Made by a program: the position numbers and the translations under genes. This document shows, in pieces, positions 1 through 10,687 of a stretch of 64,000 bases of DNA. The first letter of the stretch is position 1. Every line of letters starts with the position of its first letter. Source of the stretch: Sacculina carcini (lineage: Eukaryota; Arthropoda; Thecostraca; Sacculinidae); the NCBI GenBank assembly GCA_916048095.2, contig OU696581.1, positions 7,484,266 to 7,548,265 on the forward strand, written 5' to 3'. The notes below the pieces were generated by a model, which was given only the letters and a program-made list of their open reading frames with translations, ran no database searches and had not been told where the DNA came from.

Positions 1-837
1 GCACTGACATCTCATCTCCTTGTTTAGTTTGTCATCTTCGCTCTGTTCGTTTGGTTTGGCCGATGACGCTTGTGCTGGTTGTTGTTTTCGGCGCATTTTA
101 CTGTATGCGCTGGCCGCTACAGGCAGCTGTGTCATGTCATCCAGCAGGGCTCTCGCTGCTGTCTCTTTGCCGTCGACCAGCGCGACTGTGTCGTTCAGCG
201 ACAAGTTGTCAACTCCTGGTGAGCCGAGAACCTCCCTCTTGATGTCATCGTCGGCGATGTTGTTCATCAGTATCAACTTGACAATTTCGTCGGTGTAATC
301 CACACTGACGGTCTGACCGCAGGATGTGTTTTGGCACGTCGTCGTCTTGCTCCATTGACACACGTTGGCCATACCGCGCAGTCGTGCGACATATTGTCTC
401 ACGTACTCGCTGGGCCGCTGTGATGACTGCAGGAGTTTAGAGCGTCTTATGCTGAGCGGCTCGCTGACCACCGTGAGACGCTTCATCGCCGCCAGAACCT
501 CGCTCGCTGACCGGGTGGCGATCGACGGGTCCTCGCGGAAGAGAGCACTCTCAGTCTCTGGCTCGCAGCACGCCAGTAGTTGAGCTGTCACCTGGTCCAA
601 TGCCACGTCGGTTCCTCTCAGGAACATATCCCACCGACGGGTGAATGCAGCCCAATCGTCTTCTCCGATGTCTTGCCGGAGTGACGGCCGGTTGATCTTT
701 GGTGGTTTGGGGCGACTTTCGGCCACATCGTGCACATTTTTTTTATGCAATTGCATCAGCTGGATGCACGTGTGGATGTCGTCCGCCGTCTTCACCTCGC
801 TACAGCCTGCCGCTTCACACTTCAGAGACACGGACAT
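1..837 (-). CDS. Gag polyprotein, Ty3/gypsy-type LTR retrotransposon, partial at window edge
   Basis: Reading the minus strand from an ATG at 837, the frame stays open to base 1 (279 codons) and leaves the window. A TAA lies a few codons upstream of the ATG, which fixes the start. The protein begins with a Cys/His-rich segment (two Cys, then His residues near residues 24 and 33). It continues with a tryptophan-rich core (DDWAAFTRRWDMF near residue 60) and a Q-R-P-S-E-Y-V-R-Q-Y-V motif typical of gypsy-group capsids. It ends in an M-R-C-Q-C that looks like the start of a zinc-binding tail. Assignment to gypsy Gag is from recalled family resemblance. Pol would lie to the left, outside the window. 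No internal stop is seen, so the copy may be young. Confidence 0.75.
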   Translation of the reverse strand, partial: MSVSLKCEAAGCSEVKTADDIHTCIQLMQLHKKNVHDVAESRPKPPKINRPSLRQDIGEDDWAAFTRRWDMFLRGTDVALDQVTAQLLACCEPETESALFREDPSIATRSASEVLAAMKRLTVVSEPLSIRRSKLLQSSQRPSEYVRQYVARLRGMANVCQWSKTTTCQNTSCGQTVSVDYTDEIVKLILMNNIADDDIKREVLGSPGVDNLSLNDTVALVDGKETAARALLDDMTQLPVAASAYSKMRRKQQPAQASSAKPNEQSEDDKLNKEMRCQC

Positions 838-1163
838 TGTCGAGCGACGATGTTACCCTCGGCGAATTAAATCACGAACGCAAGAAAAAAAAAAATCACG
901 AACCAAGAAACATGATCAAAAAGACATTCGTGCCGAACTCAATATAATGTGCAACGAATGTTTCTTGCTGTAAACAAAAACAAATACAATTGACATTGAA
1001 CAAATACATAATACAATTGAGAAAACACTTGGTTGTCCGCACGCGCAACACTTACTTGAAACAATACAATTGAACAACGCAGACACACTTACGTGGAAAA
1101 GCACCATACACATACTAAGCCAGTTGGTGGCTATACGGGTGTAACTGTGTCCGCATCGGCTAG

Positions 1164-1181
1164 ATGGCGCCACTGACACCA
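1164..1181 (-). other. Candidate tRNA primer-binding site
   Basis: On the minus strand, TGGTGTCAG followed by TGGCGCC lies about 330 bases upstream of the gag ATG. TGGTGTCAG is complementary to a ...CTGACACCA 3' end, as found on leucine tRNAs. This is the expected position of a minus-strand primer site between the LTR and gag. Only one LTR is in the window, so the assignment cannot be checked against a second copy. Confidence 0.4.
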
Positions 1182-1602
1182 GATCACCAGGCCACCAACA
1201 CCGTTCAAGGTTAACGAACCTGTTGCCTTTCTGCACATCTTTAATATCCCCGTGAAGATTCATTTTAATGAAGTTATGATATATGCGTCAATCATGCAAC
1301 GCAAATCATTTTAAAACGTTATTTCTACTTCTCACCAATTTTTTCCCGACATTCGAGCTTTGACCAGTCGACTCGGTCCTTGTCAGTACAGCATCATCAA
1401 ACAAAATGCTTGTGACGCATGTAGCACCTATAGTGCATGTAGCACAATAGCCGGTTACTTATTCTTATATATGCGCTTGAATACTCAATAGAAAACATTA
1501 TGCGATGAAGTTGAACCAATATTAAGCTTTTCTACTGCAAATTTGTTGTACTACTAACGGCCTATATACAGTCATCCGCCGACATATATCTACCCCACAA
1601 CA
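1182..1602 (-). mobile_element. Candidate 5' LTR of the gag-bearing gypsy element
   Basis: Upstream of the candidate primer site (minus strand), sequence starting TGTTGTGGGG at 1602 runs about 420 bases to the primer site. The TG start and its position fit a 5' LTR, but no clear ...CA end is visible next to the primer site and the partner LTR is off-window. It begins about 280 bases past the mS23 stop codon, so it may lie in or beside that gene's 3' UTR. Confidence 0.35.
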
Positions 1603-1881
1603 GCTGTCCTCGCGATGCTAGCTCTCAGTGTATCAACTCAACTGATAACAAGTGCCTCGCCTCCATCAACTCACACAATAAGCCGACATTGGCAGCAAAG
1701 CACAACAGTTCAATCAGTGTAATCGAGCATAAACAAACAATGACCGTCTTGAACTGCACAAAAGCCAGTCACGACACGAAATCCAAGCAGCATAATCACA
1801 AGCATAAAACACAGACACACACTCAAACACGCATCAAACACACTATTGATGGACGGGATGAAAGCCAAGCACACGAGACAG

Positions 1882-3138
1882 CTACGATGTGTCGGATGAA
1901 GCGCCGTCATTCCGAGCAGCATCATGTTTGTGCAGCGCCACGTCATCAACACTGGTACTCAATAGCTCCTCCGCTACCACAGACGGCTTGGCAGCGGCGA
2001 CTGATCTAGAAGAGGCGCGAGCTCGTCGGAACACGCTCGCTTTCAAGTCGACTCCCTCTCCAGTCAGAGAATCAACCGCGTTGTCAAACAAGCTCGAAGT
2101 CGGCTCCGTGTTGGCATTGCATGCGCGCAGCTCTTCGATACGCTGCAGCACGCGCTGACAGTTGGACAGTTTTGTGCTGGGCACGCGGTCCTCAGTGAGA
2201 GACACGACGCCCGCGCCACCGAACCGGCGCGCAAACTCACTGTCAAGTCGCCGTTAACGTACACACACGCACACAAAAACGCAGTAGAAACTCAATTGAG
2301 ACTTATGTAAATGTGAGATGGATTATTTTTTGCTTCCACATGGTAATGGTGCAATAGTGGCGCTACAAGTTGATTGCTGGAATCCGGACAAGCTAGGTGA
2401 TATGCATAAGCACAACATCTGCATCTATACAAAAGTGAATGGACAACGAATTATCAATGAAATGCTTGGACACAATAGTTCCTTATTGTGGCAGCATAAT
2501 GTGGAAGATGGTTAGAAGCAGCAACGAACCAAATAGAAACGTTACGAAATGCCAAGTAAAAATTATGCAAAATATAAGGAAGAAAACATGAATATTCACA
2601 ATGGCAATGTACACTATAATAGCCAATATAAAAGTATAGCGCCAACTCACGCGCGAAAAACATCTTCAGGGTACAGAATTTCTTTTAGTTCTATATCCTT
2701 GACTGGTCGATCAAACCGTGGCTCTTGTTCGGGTGGAAAGGCTTCGTAAACATCGTACCACAGCGGACGGTTTTCGTACTTCACTGCACCAGAGCGTAGA
2801 AGACCAGTAACTCTAAAGACAAATAACGCAAGAGTAAAGAAATGCCAAAATTAAACAGCGTATGTACCAGAATGCCAAACTCGATTAAAGCAGCAGACGA
2901 TAACGCCAGAAATTATATCCACGCAATAATTCTGTCATTTGAAATATTAATAGGCTTAAATCAAAATTAGTGTGAATACGTATCAATTGTGACCGTACAC
3001 GACAGCATCAGAAAAAGGTGCAACTGTACTTCGAACAAGTCAGCTCAAAAATTAATCTGTCTTCCACAATACACAGTACACATCTTCGGCTGACCTATTG
3101 AAAATCGAGCCAATCTTCTCCAGGCGTGACTGCGCCAT
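1882..3138 (-). CDS. MRPS23: Small ribosomal subunit protein mS23, mitochondrial (three coding exons)
   Basis: Coding exons on the minus strand are 3138-3095, 2812-2651 and 2239-1882, 564 nt in all (187 aa plus stop). The first starts ATG and reads MAQSRLEKIGSIFNR. The second contains the hallmark RPLWYDVYEAFPP and ends EDVFRA. The third begins EFARRFG and contains CQRVLQRIEEL, matching the conserved CQRF-VEKYTEL region of the family. Introns are 282 and 411 nt. Donors are GTCAGC and GTGAGT, acceptors TTTAG and GACAG, and the phase is continuous across both junctions. Human mS23 has about the same length. The protein belongs to the mitochondrial small ribosomal subunit. Exon 1 is short (44 nt). 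The C-terminal ~90 residues are Ala/Ser-rich and poorly conserved. No AATAAA is visible in the 280 bases before the candidate LTR. It appears to be an intact host gene. Confidence 0.9.
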
Positions 3139-3629
3139 TTATAATGATGAGCTTCAGCCAAGCCTCAGGAACACCGAGAGCCCTCGAAGGGATAAAGTAG
3201 AACTCAAGATTCAAAGCGAAACACTCGAATGACCAAGCCAACATGCAGAACACAACCGGCTATATTCTATATGCCAGAATAATATATAGTCTCATACATC
3301 TTCAAAATAATATAGAGTCAAGGAGTATCGATGTAACAGCAATAACTCAAAAGCGGTACTTCAACGCTTATAAAAAAATTCACGTGCTCAGAGCTACCAG
3401 AGTTCCAATCAACAGTTACCAGATATGAAATCATATCATTCCGTGAAATTTAGCTCCGTTTGTAATCAATTGTTTATAATTTGAAAAAATAACTGAGCCT
3501 GGATAAAACCAGTGCACTCGCACGTTTTTAATATCAGTTTGACAGCATTCAGCTGAATATTCGTAATTTTAGTATTTTGCTTGAGAAAATGAAAGTTTGT
3601 GGATAGGTGCATGTATGTAGCATAGGTGC
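3139..3629. other. 5' flank of mS23, no further gene seen
   Basis: This is AT-rich sequence between the mS23 start codon and the first transposon end. It should contain the mS23 promoter and 5' UTR. I see no strong TATA box, no open frame with family resemblance, and no repeat. Confidence 0.4.
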
Positions 3630-3698
3630 ATTGAAAACAGTGGCGGCGCCAAGGGGGGCTTGAGGGGCTCCAGACCCCCAAAAATGTACCAGTCCCCC

Positions 3699-3900
3699 TG
3701 TGGTAGAAATTGTATGTGTAAATTTCTACATTAGAATAAAATAGTATTTGTGCTTGTAATTACAGATTGACTGGTGCGATGCGTATGTGAACTATGGTCG
3801 GCGATTGTGGTGTTTGTTTTGTGTGTGTTTTTGTTCTGAGTGCTACGTTTTCAGTTGAATAAAGCCTAATTGAAGGTTATGAGATTCTTTGTATACAACA
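3699..3900 (+). repeat. 5' LTR, 202 bp
   Basis: It starts TGTGGTAGAAATTG and ends GTATACAACA, with TG...CA termini. It contains an AATAAA at 3858-3863 that could serve as polyadenylation signal. The first 138 bases recur at 7718-7855 and the rest at 15251-15323. Confidence 0.9.
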
Positions 3901-3917
3901 ATTTATTCAACTGAAAA
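3848..3917 (+). promoter_or_regulatory. Putative self-priming hairpin (LTR arm 3848-3863, primer site 3902-3917)
   Basis: The 16 bases at 3902-3917, one base after the LTR, are the exact reverse complement of 3848-3863 inside the LTR. Pairing continues by CGT/ACG after one bulged A. No TGG-type tRNA primer site is visible. In Tf1 of fission yeast the 5' end of the RNA pairs with the primer site and is cleaved to prime cDNA synthesis. The same arrangement here would need transcription to start near 3845. The pairing is seen directly; the mechanism is inferred. Confidence 0.6.
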
Positions 3918-3927
3918 ACGTGTGAAA

Positions 3928-6900
3928 ATGGACAAGTATCTTCGTCCAGAAAGATTGGATGCTGATCCAACCAGCAGCGATGCGAGCCGCGTTTGGAAAC
4001 ATTGGTTGAAAACTTTCCAAGCATTTCTAGCCACTATCAGCACTCACAGACCAGACAAACTCAGTGTTTTGTTTAACTATATTTCGCCGAGATTATTTGA
4101 GTATGTATCTGAGTGTGAAACATATGATGCCGCCATCACTGTGCTCAATGACTTGTTTGTGAAGCCGCCAAGTGAGGTATTCGCAAGACATCTGCTTCTC
4201 ACAAGGTTTCAGAAGCCAGGGGAGACTGTTGATCAATTCGTTCAAGCTCTCAAACAACTTAGCTCCGACTGCAATTTTAAAGCTGTGACTGCCGATGTGT
4301 ATCGGGATGAAAGTATACGCGATGCTTTCATTCGTGGGTTGACTTCTCGGAATATCAGGCAGAGGCTATTGGAGAACAAGACGATCGATTTGTCTTCAGC
4401 GCTTCAGCAGGCTCGCAGTCTGGAAAGCGCGCAAGTGAACGCCGAATTCTACATCCAGAGTGTCGACTCTCTACCGAGCGGTCACAGTGTCAGTGTCGCC
4501 GCCGCCGACGCGGAATCGCCTTCTCGGAGGGTTGTGGCCCAAAGCGGGGACAATGACAGTGGTGGATGTTCGGCGGCCGGTGGGCCCAACTCTGCAGATT
4601 CTGGCGGACTCAGTTGTTCGGCGGCCGGTGGGTCGCGTTGCTATTTTTGTGGCAAGAGTCGCCACCCCAAGTCGGAGTGTCCCGCCCGAGAAGTGACATG
4701 CTTCAAATGTCAGAAACGGGGTCACTTTGCGAAAGTCTGCCGCTCAAGAAGGGTAGTAGCTGCTGCGGCTGCTGGTCCTGTAATAGCATCTGTCGGTCTG
4801 CTGGCCAAGTCTAAAATGTATATCACACTGAGTGACGATGTGGTCGAAGCGCTTATAGACAGCGGCAGCTCCCACAGCTTTGTCTCAACGGCGACTGCCA
4901 AGAAACTGAGACTGAAAATTACACCGTATACCGAGTCCGTACGAATGGCCTCTACGTCACTGGTATCTTCTACGTCCGGCCACATTTACGCCACTGTCAA
5001 TGTTCGGGGACAGACCTATCCTAGAACCAAATTAACTGTGATGGACAGCCTCTGCAGTGACGTGATCCTCGGTGTCGACTTTCTCCGACAGCATGAGTCC
5101 GTGTGTCTGGCCTACGGAGGCTCAAAAGAGGCTCTGCATGTTTCGTCGGCTGCTCTCGGCGAGAGTGCCGCAAATCTGCCTGCTGCTGCTGTTGAGGCGC
5201 CGTCGCTGTTCGCCAATCTGGCCGAAGAATGCAAGCCGATTGCTACAAAATCACGTCGCTACTCCGAGCAAGACGAAAAATTCATCGCTACCGAGACCAA
5301 GAAACTGCTCCAGCAAGGTGTCATCCGGGAGAGCTGCTCACCCTGGCGTGCTCAGGTGCTCGTCTGCTCCAATGATGCGGGAAAGAAGCGCATGGTAATC
5401 GATTACTCAGCTACTGTGAATAAGTACACACACTTAGACGCGTACCCTTTGCCCCACATTGAGACTCTTGTGAACAAAATTGCGAAGTATAAAAAGTTCT
5501 GTAAAGTTGACCTGACAAGTGCATACCATCAAATACCTATTCAGTCAACTGATCAGCCATATACCGCCTTTCAATCAGGGTCCAAATTGTACCAGTTCTG
5601 TCGTATTCCATTCGGTGTGACCAACGGGGTGTCATGCTTTCAGAGAGTGATGAATAAGGTGATTGAAGACCATCAAATTCCTGATACCTTTTCGTATCTC
5701 GATGATATAGTGATTGGCGGTCAGGATGATTCGTCGTTGAAGAAGAATGTAGATCATTTTCTAGACGTGGCTGAGAAACTGAGTATCACTTTGAACCTGA
5801 ACAAGTGTGTCTTCAGCAGTGATTCTATCACCTTTTTGGGCTATCTTATCGGAGACGGAAAACTTCAGCCGGACCCTGATCGTATTAAATCATTGCAGAA
5901 CATTCCGACGCCGGTTGATCAATCTTCTCTCAAGAGAGTACTAGGGCTTCTCTCTTACTACGCCCGGTGGGTACCGAACTTTTCTCACAAGGTCCGTCCT
6001 TTAATCGTTTCCAGTTTTCCTCTTTCAGCTGACTCTGCCGAAGCACTGCAAAAGATAAAGGATGAGATAATTTCCGCTGTGATGTTTCGAGTTGACGAAG
6101 AAGCTCCCTTTTGCGTCGAGACGGACGCTTCAAACACCGCCATCGCGGCCACTCTCAATCAGACTGGGCGTCCAGTCGCGTTTTTTTCGAGGAGTCTGTC
6201 GCCTTCCGAGCGTAAATATGCGGCTGTCGAAAAAGAGGCTTTGGCTATCGTAGAGTCAATTAGAAAATGGAAACACTATCTAGCCACCCGGAGATTTTCG
6301 TTGCTGACTGATCAACGTTCTGTCGCATTTATGTTTGATCAGAGGCACTCGAGTAAAATTAAAAATGACAAAATTTTGAGGTGGAGGATCGAACTAGCTC
6401 CTTTCTCTTTCGACATCAGGTACCGTCCAGGAAAGGAGAACGCTCCTGCTGATACACTATCGCGAGTTTGCGCAGCTAACGAAACTGTCTCGTTGGCCAA
6501 ATTGCACCGTGATTTGTGTCACCCTGGTGTGACACGACTGTACCATTTCATCAGATCCAGAAACTTGCCTTTTTCAATTGAGGAGATCAGGCAGGAGTGC
6601 GCCTCTTGTAGAATCTGTGCAGAGTGCAAGCCGCGTTTCTTGAAACCAACTGGAAACGCACTGATCAAGGCTACACAGCCTTTTGAGCGCTTGAGTGTGG
6701 ACTTTAAGGGTCCCCTGCCTTCTTCAACGAACAACAGGTTTATGCTGACAATTATTGACGAATTTTCCAGATTTCCTTTTGCGTTTGCGTGTCCGGATGT
6801 ATCTGCTAATTCTGTTATTAAATGTTTTAACCAATTGTTCACGATTTTCGGAATGCCGGCCTACATACATTCTGACCGCGGCACCGCTTTCATGTCTGAT

Positions 6901-7593
6901 CAGCTCAAACAGTATTTATCATCTCGTGGTGTAGCTACTAGTCGCACCACCTCTTATAATCCCAGTGGTAACGGACAATGCGAGCGATTTAACGGTACAA
7001 TTTGGACCACTGTAACGTTGGCGTTGAAGAACCAACAATTGCCAATCCATAACTGGGAGCAGGCACTACCCGATGCTTTGCATTCCGTCAGGTCCCTTTT
7101 GTGTCGGGCCACCAATTGCACCCCTCACGAACGAATGTTCAGCTTCACTCGCAGATCCACGTCTGGACATGCAGTACCTAGTTGGCTATTGGCTCCCACT
7201 CGAGCTTTTGTGCGCAAATTCAACAGGGCTTCGAAATATGATCCTTATGTGGAGGAAGTTGAGGTGTTGGAATCGCACCCGTCGTATGCTTATGTGAGGA
7301 CTCCAGATGGGAGAGAGACGACTGTTTCGCTCAAACATTTGGCGCCGTGTCCCCCTGATATGCTTGGCCTTGAAACCGATATTGGGCAGCGACCCTTGAG
7401 GGAACCGGTGGGTGTTCCTCCCCCATCAGTGCTTGTTGAAACTCCGAACACTGATGTTGAAATGGGTCTCTCAGAATGTACGTCCCGGAATCACAATCGG
7501 TCAGAGTCGGTTGAAACATGTCACTCTCCTGTTCTGCGTCGATCTACTCGTGATCGTAGACCACCGAAACGTTTTGAAGTCATTGATCCTTAA
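3928..7593 (+). CDS. Gag-Pol polyprotein (Gag, protease, RT, RNase H, integrase) in one frame
   Basis: The first ATG in frame is at 3928, 28 bases past the LTR, giving about 1221 aa. In order it carries: a Gag region; two zinc knuckles from about residue 238 (CYFCGKSRHPKSEC, then CFKCQKRGHFAKVC); a protease with LIDSGSS near 308; reverse transcriptase with YLDD at about 590; RNase H with ETDAS near 732; an integrase HHCC zinc domain from about 857; and an integrase core with D925, D983 and E1019 (D-x57-D-x35-E). A polybasic C-terminus follows. No stop or frameshift interrupts it, so it looks functional. The gag-pol fusion means Gag excess would have to come from something other than ribosomal frameshifting. 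Confidence 0.92.
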   Translation: MDKYLRPERLDADPTSSDASRVWKHWLKTFQAFLATISTHRPDKLSVLFNYISPRLFEYVSECETYDAAITVLNDLFVKPPSEVFARHLLLTRFQKPGETVDQFVQALKQLSSDCNFKAVTADVYRDESIRDAFIRGLTSRNIRQRLLENKTIDLSSALQQARSLESAQVNAEFYIQSVDSLPSGHSVSVAAADAESPSRRVVAQSGDNDSGGCSAAGGPNSADSGGLSCSAAGGSRCYFCGKSRHPKSECPAREVTCFKCQKRGHFAKVCRSRRVVAAAAAGPVIASVGLLAKSKMYITLSDDVVEALIDSGSSHSFVSTATAKKLRLKITPYTESVRMASTSLVSSTSGHIYATVNVRGQTYPRTKLTVMDSLCSDVILGVDFLRQHESVCLAYGGSKEALHVSSAALGESAANLPAAAVEAPSLFANLAEECKPIATKSRRYSEQDEKFIATETKKLLQQGVIRESCSPWRAQVLVCSNDAGKKRMVIDYSATVNKYTHLDAYPLPHIETLVNKIAKYKKFCKVDLTSAYHQIPIQSTDQPYTAFQSGSKLYQFCRIPFGVTNGVSCFQRVMNKVIEDHQIPDTFSYLDDIVIGGQDDSSLKKNVDHFLDVAEKLSITLNLNKCVFSSDSITFLGYLIGDGKLQPDPDRIKSLQNIPTPVDQSSLKRVLGLLSYYARWVPNFSHKVRPLIVSSFPLSADSAEALQKIKDEIISAVMFRVDEEAPFCVETDASNTAIAATLNQTGRPVAFFSRSLSPSERKYAAVEKEALAIVESIRKWKHYLATRRFSLLTDQRSVAFMFDQRHSSKIKNDKILRWRIELAPFSFDIRYRPGKENAPADTLSRVCAANETVSLAKLHRDLCHPGVTRLYHFIRSRNLPFSIEEIRQECASCRICAECKPRFLKPTGNALIKATQPFERLSVDFKGPLPSSTNNRFMLTIIDEFSRFPFAFACPDVSANSVIKCFNQLFTIFGMPAYIHSDRGTAFMSDQLKQYLSSRGVATSRTTSYNPSGNGQCERFNGTIWTTVTLALKNQQLPIHNWEQALPDALHSVRSLLCRATNCTPHERMFSFTRRSTSGHAVPSWLLAPTRAFVRKFNRASKYDPYVEEVEVLESHPSYAYVRTPDGRETTVSLKHLAPCPPDMLGLETDIGQRPLREPVGVPPPSVLVETPNTDVEMGLSECTSRNHNRSESVETCHSPVLRRSTRDRRPPKRFEVIDP

Positions 7594-7702
7594 TTCTGTG
7601 TTATTTTCATCAATTTATGAACGTTTATATGCTTCAGTCGCCTCCTGTATTTGAAGATGTCATCTTTTCAAGGTTTTAACTTTATTCGTGGGTTCGTTTT
7701 AC

Positions 7703-7717
7703 AAAAGAGGGGGAGAA
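7703..7717 (+). other. Polypurine tract
   Basis: The purine run aaaagagggggagaa immediately precedes the 3' LTR start at 7718. This is where plus-strand DNA synthesis of an LTR retrotransposon is primed. Confidence 0.8.
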
Positions 7718-7855
7718 TGTGGTAGAAATTGTATGTGTAAATTTCTACATTAGAATAAAATAGTATTTGTGCTTGTAATTACAGATTGACTGGTGCGATG
7801 CGTATGTGAACTATGGTCGGCGATTGTGGTGTTTGTTTTGTGTGTGTTTTTGTTC
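7718..7855 (+). repeat. 3' LTR, first part
   Basis: Matches the first 138 bases of the 5' LTR, then stops after tttttgttc, where the 7.4-kb insertion begins. Confidence 0.9.
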
Positions 7856-8219
7856 GAGGTCTATACAAATATCATAATCCCAAACTCTGTAATGTGACGT
7901 CAGACTAATGATGGTGATGACGTCATGCAAATGACAATGACGTCACTAATTTTTTAGTTGGCAGCATTTGAAATATATTCTACCAAATAGGTGAAGTTCC
8001 CGCGCGATCACTTGTGTCTTACCATGTGAATCTGATTGGTCGCTGTTTCCTGTTTGATTGTTATTATCAATACTCTTAATTTCTAATTTGATGTCTGTTT
8101 GCGGTGATTGATATGTGACTCACTATCTATCCCGTTTTGGTGGGTGCTTGTGTTCCACTGACTGGTTGGTTTTAACAAACTTTCAGTCGGACCAGATTTT
8201 CTCTTTCTTCATTTGCTTT

Positions 8220-8526
8220 GTGTTGAGTTTCCATAGATGAGCTTAGCAGTTATAATTAACATTGCGATATGCGTGTTTACATCCGAAATGCTGTGTGTAG
8301 ACTAACAATATGCATGTGTTCTTCTCATTGTGTAAATGTGTTCATTGCGTTATTTGAATAGTGTAATTTTTATTTATTCGTGTGTTCTTTTTATTGTTTC
8401 CGTAATTGTATTTATAGCTTGTTTTCTTTTTATTGTAACTGTTTTAGCTTTGTCCGCTTGTTCATAGCTGCCGCGCGCCCGTGTATGACAGGCGCTATAA
8501 CAAATATACTGAACTGAACTGAACTA
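8220..8526 (+). mobile_element. 3' end of a non-LTR retrotransposon with (CTGAA)n tail
   Basis: The sequence ends gcgctataacaaatatactgaactgaactgaac (last part at 8491-8524). A GCGCTATA box followed by a short tandem tail is the usual end of CR1/L2-type elements. No coding sequence is recognisable upstream and the left border is approximate. Confidence 0.5.
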
Positions 8527-8544
8527 GTTCGTAAATTTCTTTTA

Positions 8545-8780
8545 AGTCTGACTGATTTAAAAGATTGAGTATGTGCATGTGCATAGGTGTGGGTGTTACA
8601 TTGTCTGAATCAGTATAGTGCTACTAGGATTGACTGATTTAGGGGCTGTGTACGTGCATTCGCATAGGTATACTTGTGTTACATTGCCCGAAATGTTATG
8701 CTTTTGAGCTTGACTGATTGTAAAATTATGTGCGTACATGTGCGTAGGTGTATGTGGGTTACATGGGCTACATATATATG
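8545..8780. repeat. Three diverged tandem units of about 80-90 bp
   Basis: Units each start near GACTGATT (about 8549, 8630, 8711) and share the pattern tgtgcatgtgcataggtgt...gggttacat. They are diverged, so the duplication is old. Confidence 0.6.
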
Positions 8781-8834
8781 GCAGACAGCATACACAGCAA
8801 ATCCATACATTCAAGTTAAATAAATAAAAATTAT

Positions 8835-10266
8835 CGTCCTGTGTCTCTCCTCAGTTTTCCGTCTAAACTCCTTGAGTCTGCTATCTACTCTCAACTGTCT
8901 CCTTTTCTAAATCAATCACTTTGCTCCGCTCAGTCTGGATTTCGGCCTTCTCATTCTACTGAGTCTGTGTCTATTTCTATCTTTGATCACATTTTCTCTC
9001 ACTTTGCTTTGGGTCGCTCTGTCCTTGTTCTACTAGACATCTGTCCTTGTTCTACTCTCTGTTCTTGTAGTACTAGACATGTCCTCTGCTTTTTGATCTC
9101 GTTGACCACTCTATTCTCATTGCCGATCTTTATTCTCTTAGTATTTCTTCATCCACCCTTTCTCTCCTCAAATCTTATCTCACCAATCGAATATATTCTG
9201 TGAATATCAATTCTTATCTCTCTTCTGTGTTTCCTCTGTGTTCTGGTGTCCCTCAAGGTTCTCTGCTTGGTCCTTTACTTTTCAACATCTACATGACCCC
9301 ACTATGCCCTATTCTTGAACGTCACTCTCTCACCTTTCACGTATATGCCGACGATATTCAGTTTTTCATCCCTCTTCCTCTTCGCACTCCTTCTTTCATT
9401 GCTGATGTTCTTTCTGATGTTTCTGCTTGGGCTGCTTCTAGACGTCTCCTTCTGAATCAATCTAAATCTGAGTTTGTTTTCCATCCTCCCCGCATTTCTC
9501 CTCCTCTTCTTCCTTGGCCTGTCTCCCAGTCAGTGCGTAGTCTTGGTGTGATCTTTGATTCTATGTTTCGTTCTCCTCTCAAGTCACCTCTATTTCTCGA
9601 ACATGTCGCCTTATTCTGAGATCTTTATATCCTATTCGCCCGTTTCTTGATCGCCCTTCGGCTATTAAACTTATTATTTCTCTAATATTGTCCCGTATTG
9701 ATTATTGTTGTTCACTCTATTTTCACGTTCCCCTTTATTCCCTCCGCATTCTTCAGCGTGTTATCAACTCTTCTTGTCGTTTTGTCCTGTCTCCTACTCC
9801 TTGTCGCCATACTTCTGAATTTTTGTTTCAATTTCGTTTGCTTCCTATCATCCCCGCATTCATTTTCGCCTGTGTTGTGTTATTTTCAAACTCATTCATG
9901 ACCCTTCTCAGCCTTCCTATCTTTCTCGCCTTTTGTCTGAATCTGTTGTTCCTTCTCGACATTCACGCCCACTTGTATGTTCTAGAGCTTTGAATGAGTC
10001 TACCTGGTCTTCCAAATCGTTTTTATTTTTTGCTCCGCGTGCTCAATTGTCTTCCCTCTAATATTGTTCAATCTTCCTCCTTCCATTCGTTCAAGTCCTC
10101 TTTGTTTAAATATTTGTTCCTGTTCCTGTATTGTGTATTGTTTGAGTGTTGTGTGTGTATATGTGTTTGCTATATGTGTTTTCTTCTTGCTATTCAATTG
10201 TAATTTTGCGCGCATGTGTATTTATATGCGCTAAAGGAAATATATTTATTTATTATTATTATTATT
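8835..10266 (+). pseudogene. Decayed L2/CR1-type reverse transcriptase, 5' truncated
   Basis: Fragments in different plus-strand frames read in order as one RT. First comes a Q-S-G-F-R motif (8930-8945), then SGVPQGSLLGPLLFNIY (about 9243-9293), then YADDIQFF near 9344. A C-terminal IDYCCSL region follows at 9700 and an ALNESTWSSKSF-like end near 10000. Frameshifts occur near 9050, 9200 and 9620. The 3' end is a gcgctaaag box at 10228 with a (TTA)n tail to 10266. It is unrelated in detail to the intact copies at 33-59 kb but of the same broad clade. Confidence 0.7.
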
Positions 10267-10273
10267 CATACTA

Positions 10274-10431
10274 TCTTCCTAGCGTAGTTGGCTTTTGTAG
10301 TTGTCCGCATGTTATTTTGTGTGTGTGTGTGTGTGCGGTGCTTTCATGTTTAATGTTTGTATTTTCCCAATTTCGTTGTAGTTTGCCGCGCTTGTGTCCC
10401 TGGATGAGCGCTATACAAATAAATGAATGAA
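10274..10431 (+). mobile_element. Short 3' tail fragment with (AATG)n
   Basis: About 150 bases end in gagcgctatacaaataaatgaatgaatg, again a GCGCTATA box followed by a tandem tetranucleotide tail. It contains a (TG)n run at 10319-10337. It is a 5'-truncated non-LTR or SINE copy. Confidence 0.5.
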
Positions 10432-10687
10432 TGTTATTCAACGGCGTTAAGCACTGTTATGGGCGTAGAAACGAGTGCGCTTGGTAAATGGCTGGCTGGC
10501 GTACGCTGCTTGTGACCGCGATGAATGGCTGGTGTTCACCACTTCTATTTTGCATCGTGGTGGTTACTTCATAGCTAATCTGGTATCCTCTAAATCTAAG
10601 ATCCTTTAAATATTTTGCTTTCTTCGGTCCACGCATCTATAATTATCTTCCTTCTCATATTACTTCACTACTTTCTTATTTTTCAGA

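Noticed and set aside
1882-2205. A stand-alone 107-aa minus-strand gene
   Set aside because: It is the last exon of mS23; the frame extends upstream to an acceptor at 2240-2241 and joins two further exons.
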